From: Cotesia glomerata
Lineage: Eukaryota > Arthropoda > Insecta > Hymenoptera > Braconidae
DNA: 64,000 bases
Direction of reading: 5' to 3'
Assembly (NCBI RefSeq): GCF_020080835.1
Contig: NC_058160.1
Location: 27,205,152-27,269,151, forward strand
The notes under the pieces were generated by a model. It was not told the DNA's origin, did not search any database, and saw only the letters and a list, made by a program, of their open reading frames with translations. Positions 35,376 through 47,300 of the stretch are shown in pieces (within the stretch, counting starts at the first letter, position 1; the number at the start of each line of letters is the position of its first letter). Both the position numbers and the translations under genes were made by a program.

Positions 35376-35585
35376 TTAATAAGGATCAAGTGCTGCAAGG
35401 CCAAGTCTAGGTGGCTCGGCGTAACTGTGACGGTATCTGCCAGGCGTCGGTAAAATTTCAAAACTCTGTCTCGAGTTTTCTCTATCTAGATATCTGTCAT
35501 GTTTTGGAATGTCCTGATAAGCCATCGGTCTTATTCTTGCCTTTTCACGCATCAAATCACGTGAGTGTCGCTCTCGAGATTCTCT
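35376..35585 (-). CDS. Gene A, last coding exon
   Basis: The acceptor is TTTATTTATAG|AGAGAATC, phase 0. It encodes residues 504-572 (RESRERHSRDLMREKARIRP and onward), ending GLAALDPY then TAA. Confidence 0.85.
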   Translation of the reverse strand, partial: RESRERHSRDLMREKARIRPMAYQDIPKHDRYLDRENSRQSFEILPTPGRYRHSYAEPPRLGLAALDPY

Positions 35586-38337
35586 CTATAAATAAAAAAT
35601 AGAATTATTTTATTAGTCACTTTTATATTTTTAGAAGGAAGAAATAATTTTTATGGATTGTAAATTTTACCTCTCGATCGATGACATGTCGAATGTCTTT
35701 CTGGTCGACTCTACCGCTGGAGGAGTTGTCGTAAAAACTTCTGGGTCTTGGTCGAGACGAAGACAGCTCTATTTCCGCTAGATGGTCGACAGATGAATAG
35801 TTTTGTACTCTTGTTCGTGGCTTGTTCCTGTAGTCGTTGCGGTCGCGGTCCTTTTCGCGGTCCAAGTTCGGATGACTGCGCCTTACTAAGTGGTCATGAT
35901 GAACAGGGGCTGATTGAGATGGGCTTGACATTACATGTCGGGTTCGCTCTTCGTGGAGTTGACGCGATTGCTCCAATCTGGTTAGCAAAAATAAATTTTA
36001 TTAGTTAATGTTGTTATTTCAATAATAATGAAATTAAAAATTTTTATGATTAAAAAAAAATAGCAGCCTTGCAGTCACTATGTGACTACCGTGACTATTG
36101 AACTATAAATAAATAAAATTATGCTTTATTAAATTAAAGACTTTTGTTAAATTGCACTTTACTTCTTTAACTATTGACATTTTTAAAGATATAAGATCAT
36201 CCCGATGTTACACTCATCAAGAGCTTTTATTTGAGTACCCACATGCATTTTTGATATATTTTTCATATATACATATATCTAATATATATAAATATATAAA
36301 ATATATGAAAAATTGAAGTAGGTACTTAAATGAAAGGTATTAATGAGTGTAATGTGAGAGTGAGCTTATATCTTTAAAAATATAATCAGATGACAAGATT
36401 CAATGTCATTTCTTAACTATTGACGTTTTCAAAGATATAAGCTCATCCTGATGTTACACTCATCAAGAGCTTTCATTTGAGTACCCACATGCATTTTTGA
36501 TATATTTTTCATATATACATATATGTAATATATATAAATATATAAAATATATGAAAAATTGATGTGGGTACTTCAATGAAAGGTCTCAATGAGTGTAATG
36601 TGAGAGTGAGCTTATATCTTTAAAAATATAATTAGATGACAAGATTTAATGTCATTTCTTAACTATTGATGTTTTTAAAGATATAAGCTCATTGTGATGT
36701 TACACTCATCAAGACCTTCCATTTGAGTATCCACATGCATTTTTGATATATTTTTCAGATATACATATATATATAATATGAAAAATTGATGTGGGTACTC
36801 AAATGAAAGGTCTTGATAAGTGTAACACCGATGATCTTATATCGTTAAAATGTCAATATTTCACAAGATAAAAGGTCATTTTTAATAATTATGTATCTAG
36901 AAATAAAAATTGTCGAATGCAGTTTTTACTAAAAAAACCGATTTTATCATATGACTATCCGGGAAACAAACTTTTTCTTATTCTCTTAATAACATAGATC
37001 AAATATTTTTTTTAATAATTTTTTTTTTCATTAAAAAAAAAAATTTATTTAATTTTTTTTATTAAAAAATTAATTATAAAAATTTTATATAATTTTATTA
37101 CAGTGAAAGTAGAGAATTTTTTTTTAATTCAATAATGATTAAAAAAAATATATATACAAAATTTCTTTGTGTTTTATTGTATAAATTTTTTTCTTATCAT
37201 AATTACGATTTATTAAAAACCGCGAGAATCAACAGGTGATTGAACGCGCAACAGGTATTAATAATTGAATGAATATAATTTATTTAAAAACTAAAACCAG
37301 TCTCCCTTTCTAGGCATAAACTTTCAAGACTTTACGTGGAGCGCAAAAAGCGAGTAAAGATTTACATCAAAATACTAGAGTCAAGGTAATAGAGGCTTTG
37401 AGATCCAGTCCAGTGAAACTGTTTAAGTTAATCCAGTTGGTAAAGATAAATGCGGTATTTTAAGTTAAAATCAAGACAATTCCTCCGGAGCTGAGCTTAG
37501 AAAGTGCTAGCGGAGATTGTAAAACTAAATAAATGAAAACAGTTAGTCGATGTTGATCTATTAAAAAAAAATATCTGTATATAAAGCAAACTATCTTTCT
37601 ATTTAATGAAATAACAGAGTACGAGGTATGTACAGTAGCAAGGCAACTTTAATCTATCGCTTATATATATTACCCGAATGATTAACCACACTCACGATTA
37701 GATTGTGTAGCAAGAAATTAGCATTTAAATCAAGATATACAGGAAGACCATATAATAAGGAACTGGACTAGACTGCATATCAAACTTAAAAGACATTAAG
37801 AGCTCCAGAGCAGCATGCTCGTAATGGCAACCTTGGGCTGCCATTTACTAGATTAATGTCGCCTTATTAAGTATCGTGGCGAGCAGCTATTGTGTCGGTT
37901 GTCGTATTTATATCACATGCTACTTAAAAACAAAAAATACTACTAATATTTTTATCGTACCAGGACGTTATTTGAACACGCGACTGGGTAGCATGCACAC
38001 ACACCAGCAATCATTTTCGCTGTGCAACGGGTTCAAAAAGTACAAGTTCCTTACCCTCGCTGCTATTCGTCAGATCGTTAAAATTAACTCCGTTTTTTAA
38101 CCGTTGGATCCGAATTTTATTATAGTAATCAAAATCACATAAGCCAAATTACTGGTGTGGGATTTAAATACCGTCTCTAATGATTAGATTACACACCAGT
38201 GAGATTAAATAATAACACTCATCTAACAACTAATTAGCAACACAGATTCTTTGATATTTATTTGTTCTGCATATATTAACTGCGATTTTTATCTTGGACA
38301 TTCAGGGCACGTCAATGCCTTTTATTATCATTGTTAA

Positions 38338-38392
<55 letters not shown>

Positions 38393-41300
38393 TCTGTTTA
38401 TATAACTTTATTTGTTTTCTTCTTTTAATTCTTGAGTTTTATTTTGTCATATTGAAGTTAGCTAGCTTTTAAACTTCTGTCTTGTCCGTGATAAGTAACT
38501 GTAGTGCGTGAAATGAATCACAAATGCACATTATAATTATTTTTTATAATACTCGTTTTTGATTTTTCTTCATTTATTAAATTATAACTAAAATAGTATA
38601 TTACACATCTAGGGCAGTAAAATAAGAAATGTCTCAGATCACATGTAATTGTTGTCCGAGGCGAAGCCGAGGTCAATAAACATGTGATCTGAGGCTTTCT
38701 TATTTACTGCCCGTAGTGTATACTATTTTTCTCCTCAACGGAGGCGGAAAGCGGCATTTTCGTTTAGCGCAGCGGGAGGAAAATTGACGCTTTCCGCCCG
38801 GAGATGAAAAATATTTTTAAAAAATTGCGCTTACAATTTTTCAAGTTTTTTAAAATTCAAATTTTTTTTCGCAATAAATTTTGTAATAGAAAAAAATTCT
38901 AAATTTTTTGAATGTCTGCTAACTTAATTTTCATTTCTTCTTTTTTACAACTTGCTTAGATATTAACCCTTCGTCACTCGCGTCTTTTTTAGTTTCTCGC
39001 TCGCACTATAGTGAGTCTCTATAGGTTGAGTAGTTGTTAGGCGGCGATCTGCTCATGACGCGAGTGACGAAGGGTTAATAACGTTTATTTAAAATTGTTG
39101 AAGAAATATAAAATTAGTATTATAAAAAAATTTTTTAATTATTTAAATAGATTTAATAGAAATATATTTCATTGTTAAATGTATTATTATATATATTTAT
39201 AGAATTTTATTTGTTTTCTTCTTTTAATTCTTAAGTTTTATTTTGTCATATTGAAGTTAAATATCTTTTCTGCCCTCAGGCGGAAAGTGGCAACTTTCGG
39301 CCCGCTGCGCTAAACGAAATTGCCGCTTTCCGCCTCTGTCGGACAGAAAATAGTATACAAACCTATGGCAGGAAAATAATAAATATCTCAGATCACATAT
39401 ATGTCGACCTCGGCTTCGCCTCGGGCAACATATATGTGTTCTGAGACATTTCTCATTTTCTTGCCACATGTGTGTAATATACTATTAAACTTCTGTCTTG
39501 TCCGCGATAAGTAGCTGTAATGCATGAAATGAATCATAAATGCATATTATAATTATTTTTTATAATACTCAAATGAGCCGTTTTCGATTTTTCGTCATTA
39601 ATTAAATTATAACTAAAAAATATTTTTAAAAAATTGCACTTATAGTTTTTCAAGTTTTTCAAAAATAAAATTTTTTTTCTATTTTTTTCGAATAATTTTG
39701 TTTTTATTTTTTTGCAACAATTTTTTTTCTATTTTTTTGCAATAATTTTTGTAATAAAAAAAAAATTCGAAATTTTTTTGAATGTCTGCTAACTTAATTT
39801 TCATTTATTTTATTTTTTACCACTTGCTTACACAGTAAGAACAAGATGACACTGAATATCATCCCAGATTATACTGAGTGAAAAAAATTTCAGAGAGTAG
39901 CTAGCATAATCTGGATTTCTCTAGCTCTTATCTGAAATTTTTTTTCACCATAGATATCACTGAGTATAATCTAGGATGATATCCAGTATCATCTTGTTCT
40001 TTCCGTGTAGACGTTAATAATATTTATTTAAAATTGTTAAAGAAATATAAAATAAGTATTATAAAAAAATCTTACAGAGAACTTTTTAATTATTTAAATA
40101 GATTTAATAAAAATATATTTCACCATATATTTTTTTTAATTAATTAATTTTAACAAAGCTATGTTTTTCTGTGTATAATTATTAATTACTACTTGCTTAG
40201 ATAATAATAAAGTCCGCTTAAAATATAACTTCAACAGTTCCAGCTTATTATATCTTCTCAATTTTTTTTTACCTTTCTTGTAATTACAGACTAATTATTT
40301 ATATTATTGTTTCGTTGTTTAAAAAATAACGAGGATTTAATTTGAGCTGAAAGAATAATAAAATAATTACCGCGTGAAAAAATAGGAACTCACTTGTGCT
40401 TTCCGCGATTCTCGCTGGATTCTCTGGGCCTGGCGACCGCTGGCCTTGCGTTATTCTCTCGTTCCATGGCCTTGAACATCTCCTTGGCGTCCTGAAATCT
40501 TTCCCGAGGGCTGGTAACCTCGATGGGATCTACTTTGGGCTGATACTGAGGGCTCGGAGATCGTTGTCTCAATTCAGGCGCTCGTCGGATTCTATTTGAG
40601 CTGTTTGGCGATAACGCGCGGGTAAGTCCGATTGATCTCTCCGGACTCCGGTTTACTCGCGGTAGAGCTACGTTTGAGTTTTGATCTGCCAGATACTCGG
40701 TGTCCTCATTAGCTCCACCCCAGTCTTCATCTGAAGAAATTTAAATAAATAAATTAACTCAGTAATTATTAATTTAATAATTAAACTAATTGTAGATAAG
40801 ATAAAATCAATGATTTCTTCTTATTTATATTTTTTTTCTTTGATATGACTGAATAATTTTGCATTGATGACTTAAACCTAAGATATGACATCACAAGTTG
40901 TTATTTTAATTATTATTCTTTCTCTCGTTACCTCGAAATTAAAAATAATATCGTCGTAACGTAAACCCGTTAGCAGCCGACGAAAAAAAAAATACAAGGT
41001 GAGATAAAACATTTTGGATCTTAAATTAACAATAAAACAACAAATGCCTCAAGCGGGTAATAAATGAGTATATATATAAATTGTGATTGCGTCGAGATTA
41101 AGGATTTAATACCAAAAATACCAGGAATGTAATTTAAACTTTTATTAAATTCTATACAAATGTACATCTTTAATTTTAAAATTAAATTGACATAATAATT
41201 TTTTACCACAATAATCTTCAATCTAAATTCTGGAAGAAATACTGAAGACATAAAAAAATAAATATTTTCAGTAGAAAATTAAATTAAATCTATATTATTA

Positions 41301-44300
41301 TAAGAATAAGAAAAATTTCATTTTACTTCACCGATAGTTAATTTATTATGATAAGTATTTAGGCTGCATTCGAAAATGCTCTATCTCTAGATACATAACT
41401 AAGAAATGACTTTTTATTTTGTGAAATATTGACATTTTTAAAAATATAAGCTCATCCTGATGTTACACTCATCAAAAGCTTTCATTTGAGTACCCACATG
41501 CATTTTTGATATATTTTTCATATATACATATATGTAATATATATAAATATATAAAATATATGAAAAATTGATGTGGGTACTTCAATGAAAGTTCTCAATG
41601 AGTGTAATGTGAGAGTGAGCTTATATCTTTAAAAATATAATTAGATGACAAGATTTAATGTCATTTCTTAACTATTGATGTTTTTAAAGATATAAGCTCA
41701 TTGTGATGTTACACTCATCAAGACCTTCCATTTGAGTACCCACATGCATTTTTGATATATTTTTCATATATAAATATATATAATATATATAAATATATAA
41801 AATATATGAAAAAATGATGTAGGTACTTAAATGAAAGGTCTCAATGAGTGTAATGTGAAGGTGAGCTTATATCTTTAAAAATATCATTAGGTGACAAGAT
41901 TCAATGTCATTTCTTTACGTTTTTAAAGATATAAGCTCATCTCGATGTTATACTCTCTTAAAATGAATCAGTGGAATTTCACTGTTTCACAGCTATAAGT
42001 ATACCAAGTATACTTATAACTGTGAAATAGTGAATATACCACTAATTTCCAGTGATTTTCACTGTTTCAGATTTAGAGAGCACTCATCATGAGCTTTCAT
42101 TTGAGTACCCACATGCATTTTGATATATTTTATATATTTATATATATTACATATATTTATATATGAAAAATATATCAAAAATGCATGCGGGTACTCAAAT
42201 GAAAGCTCTTGAAGAGTGTAAATGAGCTTATATATTTAAAAACGTCAATATTTAAGAAAGTACAGTGCAATTTAACAAAAGTCATTATTTAATAAAGCAA
42301 AATTTCAATTTTTTTAGTTTACAATTCACGACAGTCACATACTAATACTTCTTATTAATTGAAATTCTCTATTGGCTAAAAGATAAAACCCACAACTCAT
42401 AAAAAACAGCAACCAGCTGGTTAACCAGATAAGTAATTAAATTATTCCTAAACGTCTAAAGAATAATAAAATTTATAATAAAATTCAGGTGGTGTACGAC
42501 TACTTTGTTGACGGACGAGAACAGAAGATGGAAAAGACAAGAGAGTTGAGACTTGAGACATTAAATCTTGAGCTTTGATCAAGGAGAGTCTTTAAGCCAT
42601 CGGGGATCGGGCAGAGGTAAATAAAAGGAGTGTTGCTGATATACAAGGAGGCCATGAGGTTTCAAGTAAATACCAACGAGCCAACCACACGCTAAGAGAT
42701 TCAAAGAGATATTGGAATAAGAGGAGTACAGTGTGCCCTCTCCTCTCCTCTCATCTGTTGATCTCTTCGCCTCACGGGTTTTAGCTTTTACTTATATTAT
42801 TTTCACGAGCACCAGCCAGGCTCAGTTGCCCAGGTACTGTGTACTGAATAGTGGGTAGTGGGTAGTAGGTAGTGGGTCGAGTAGAGCACACGATTGAGAT
42901 TCGAATAAGCGGCTCCTCAGTCCTCAGCAAGAAGAAACAACCTATAGCATACCAAGTCCAAGTATGCCTCGGGCTGTGGGCCGAGAATGCGGAACCTTCT
43001 CACGCCGAGAGGACACTCATGTTGATCACACACAAATTTACGATCCTGGTGTATGGTACTGGCCTCCTATCGGCTCTGCACCTCAGCATTAACCGATACC
43101 ACCAGTGCAGAACCAACCAAAGGGAATAGAAGACATAGAGTTAAGTCAGAGTATGGTAACTAGCTGACAAGTAGACTGCTCAATGACCCTTGTATGCCTA
43201 GGCACGATTGTCTTCAGCTACACTTGCTCATGATCACCTCAGGAATACTAAACTATCCAGGTTTCAACACACCACATAACAAACCTGAAATAATAAATAA
43301 AAAAAAAAAAAACAATGTTTTATTACTCTCGCGTTTTGGCGAAATTTTGTTCCATTTGACTCGTAACACTTTCTCTACATTCCAGTAAATTTATTTAAAT
43401 TTAAAATAGAAAATCGAGATAAAAATACCTACCTGGAATTTATATTTTCATGGTTAATACTTCACTTAAAGTATTAAAGTAACCTTCTCATTTCATTTAT
43501 ATTTAAGTATCACAGACCAAGAGTTACTCTCAGTAATTCAACTTTGTTTTCTCTTTTCAGTCAATCACCGATTGTTCATGGAGAAACACACCTCAAATAT
43601 CTTTTAACAAAGCTAAGAAGAATATAAAAAAAACTGAGTTTTTTTTACGGGCATCGACATTGACGTCAATATAATAATAAATAACGTTTTTAAGTTCGAC
43701 TTAAAAACTGTATATTTATATTCTTCTGAAGAAAAAGGATCCCGGAAAAAATCAGCCAATTTCAAAACACAGTAACTGACAATTTAAAATTTTTTTTTAA
43801 TTTTTATTATTAAGAAAGAGTTTGCGCACCAAAATAATAAAAAATTGGATTTATGAATAGAAAATACTTGAATATAAATATTTTTAAGAAAAAATACTTG
43901 AAATTAAGATCTAAAAGTTATAAGAAATGCAGCAATACTAAAAATCAGGTACAAAAATTTTGCAGTTACTGTGTTTTAAAATCGGGCAGCCGAAATGAAC
44001 CCGAAAAAATTTTTAAGTCATGAAAAATTAATATTATTTCATTAAAATTATTATGAATAAAAATAATAACAATATTTTTAAAAATTTTTTTTTGTAAAAA
44101 AAAATAGAGTGATCATTCTGGGGGTGCTTGTTTTTTAGGAAAATTGTGGGTGCGATACAATTATTATTATTATTTATTTATAATTTAATGCCAAGGCAAT
44201 GGCCAAATGGCAAAGTATACATTTTTATTGCATTAAAGTACACGTATTTAAGTAAAAGATGATTTTAGATTGTTTTGCAATTTTATTTAGAATATTTTTC

Positions 44301-47300
44301 TGAGAGTGGATTGATATTAAAGTAATTTAAAAAATAAACAAAAAAAGTCAGTATGTATGATAATCAACAAAAATTCTGCAAGAATAGGTTTATGTAGATA
44401 GACAACGTAGTATTAAAGATCGTTCAATTTATAATTTTTCAATTTATTATAATTTTTATTTTATAATAATTTTAATGAAATAATATGAATTTTTCATAAC
44501 TTAAAAATTTTTTCCGATTACCGAAGAAAAAGTACCGTAGCTAATGCCTTGATATTGAGTTAGACTTTTCCTTTTCGACACATCATCGTATAATTTAAGC
44601 TCTGGTAATTTTTTTGGTCACCTCGATCTGAAATTATAAATAGATTAAGTAAAAAACGACCTTGAAATTCTCGAGTTGAAGCAATGAATCCTCGAACTTT
44701 TTATTATAATACTTACCTTGTAATTCAATAATTATTTCTGTACTGAGTTACACAAGTCCAAATGAAAGATTATTGTTTATTCAAGGTGTTTTTCGTTACC
44801 TAATATGACTCATTAATCTTTTTAGTGGTTCAAAATTATTTCTTCCTCAATTTTAATGTAATCCATCAGAAGCAGGCATTTAAAACAAAAAACCGATAAG
44901 ATAAATTACTTGGCCCGCAGAAGCGAGTTTTCCCTCATGATAATTCAATCGACATGTGATAGAGTGAACGGAAGTTACGCAAATGTATATATATATAATA
45001 TGTAATATATAATGTATAACATGAAGCTATGTATTTATGTATCGCGAATGGCGGAGGTAATATATAAAACAAAGTATGCCATAGCATGTGCTCGGGAAAT
45101 AACTGGCATTCAAAGTAAGCCAGCTTACGTTAGCCCAGCAACGTACACCTGAGCCTCAGGTCCCGGCGTTGTGCGAGCATTAAACCGAAGCGCGACTTGC
45201 GGGGACACGAGCTGCAGAATAAGAGGAGGAATCTACACCAGCTACCTGTCGCGAGTACGACGTCCTAACGGGACTCTCCACGGCAACAGGTGCCCGGCAA
45301 AATGTATGAGCACACACTCATAGAGCTCTCACTTGAACCTTCCTCAATGCACTTGCCAATTTACAACTTTATATTCTTCTTTTTGGTCTTATTCTTCTTC
45401 TCCAGTCAGAAGAATATCAGCTTCAAGTCGCCAAATCAGAATTTAAATCAGCATCGACGTATTGAAGATTCATCCCTGCCATTCAGCCGCTCTTCAGTTT
45501 AACATTCTTTCCTCATCATCATAATCGGTATCAACAATACATGTGGGTCAGTGGCCCATTAAAAATCGCGTGACCGCGATGACTGAGTGAGATCGTTTGG
45601 GTTTTACATATCATCAACAATCTTCTATCTCTTGTATACAATTCATAAACATAAATAATAATAAAGTATGTTATTATTGTTAGCAATTATCTAGTGCAGT
45701 TGAATTAATTTTATTTATTTCTTCTTTTGTAAATTTTTTTTCTAGATTTTTGATATCTACAAAGCAAACACTGAATCTTTAAAAATTTTTCACAATATAT
45801 TATTTATTTATTTATACTTATACGCTAATTGGCTTTATTCACTTTGGTGATACAAAATTTTGAGAGAAATTAATATAAAAAATTATAATAGAGAAAAGAC
45901 TAATATACAAGATTGTTTTTAATTTAGCTAAGAATGTTTTACACAGAAAAAAAGGTTTACTTGAGTCAAGAAAAGATTTTTCTTCCTAATTATTTTTTTG
46001 AGCGAAAAAAAAATTTTTTTTTCACACAAGAAATTTCACTTGTTCTAACAAAATTAATTCTTTTGCTTTAAAAAATACGTATCTTGATCCAAGAAAATTT
46101 ATTTGAGTCAAAAAAATCTTGTTGTTTTGAGAAAATTCAACCTCTTGTTCTAAAAAATTTAGTTCTTGATAGAAGTAAATTTTCTTGTCTTGAGAAAATT
46201 TGTCTCTTGCTCCAAAAAATTAAGTATAAAGATAGAAGTAAATTTTCATTAATATTTTTATTGATTAATATATCAAATGGAAATATCAAATAATATTGAA
46301 TCATTTTTTTCATTCAATATGTATAATTGCACGCTAAAATAATATAAAAAGGGTATCAAATATTCAAGAGAAAAATTTTCAAGGTGAGAAAATTTTTTTC
46401 TCAGCTGAAGTAGGTAGCACTGCTTCCCTAAAGTATCTAAAAATCTTGATCAAATATGAAAATTGATTGTATGAAATATTTATGATAATTTGAATTAAGA
46501 AAAAATTACTTCCACCAAGAATAGAATTTCAAGAAAAATTTTCTTGAGCCAAGAATTTTATTCTCCAGTCAAGAAATTTTTCTTCCTGTGTATAGGAACC
46601 TTCAAAAAAATTGATGCCTATTAATAAGAGCTGATATTCTGTTTTTTGGACTATTAATGACATAGTTTTTATTAGATTGAATTGTTTATATAAATATTAT
46701 ATATTTTTTTTGGCTATTAAAAGACTTTGTTCTACAGAAATAAAATAAATATTACATCAGATTATCATACTGAAGTTATTACCGACAATTAGCCTTATAA
46801 TTTATATTCCACTGATATACATTTAACTTACGACTGGTGGTTGAGTGTGGGTTAGTTGGTCTCAGACGTCATGCATTATTAAAAATGTTCCGTGAGCTGT
46901 AAAGAATATCAAGGGGAGAATAATTAAACTGCATACACACCAGTGGTTAACGTATAAACTTACTGTATCCTAATTTATCCAGCGTAACACCATCAGAACT
47001 CACTCTCTACTTATCTGAATCCCTTTCATTTCTCGTAGCCGACGAACGCAAGCGCCGTGAAATATCTTTAAACTTGTTGTTATTAATCTTGCTTTTGTCA
47101 TTGTCATTTATCCTTTTATTATTCAGTGGTTAATTACGTAAGGTGTCGGAATCATAGTCAGAGTAAAATAAAGAGTTTAAATAACTTATTCTTATTCTTC
47201 TTGGTACATCTTAAACCAAAACGTTATAAACTGCTATTAATCTTTAGACCAGAGTAAATTAACTTTAAATTACAGTGCTCGGTCGGTGATGGTCTGAGCT

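Larger units (their letters stand above)
38401..40135. repeat. Tandem duplication, two diverged units with different insertions
   Basis: Unit 1 (about 38,401-39,200) and unit 2 (about 39,201-40,135) share TTTGTTTTCTTCTTTTAATT, then TTCTGTCTTGTCCG, AAATGAATCA, AATGTCTGCTAACTTAATTT and AAGAAATATAAAAT in the same order. Each carries a GTTAGC-type core. Unit 1 has insertions at 38,592-38,806 and 38,967-39,074; unit 2 has them at 39,260-39,485 and 39,829-40,009. Confidence 0.75.
35978..40393 (-). other. Gene A intron between the 40.4 kb and 35.7 kb exons
   Basis: It contains palindromic-unit element copy 2 (36,060-37,005), an unassigned complex stretch (37.2-38.3 kb) and the tandem duplication 38,401-40,135 with its nested MITEs. 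A GTG-started frame at 37,876-38,100 has no recognised domain. I see no convincing additional exon. Confidence 0.6.
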
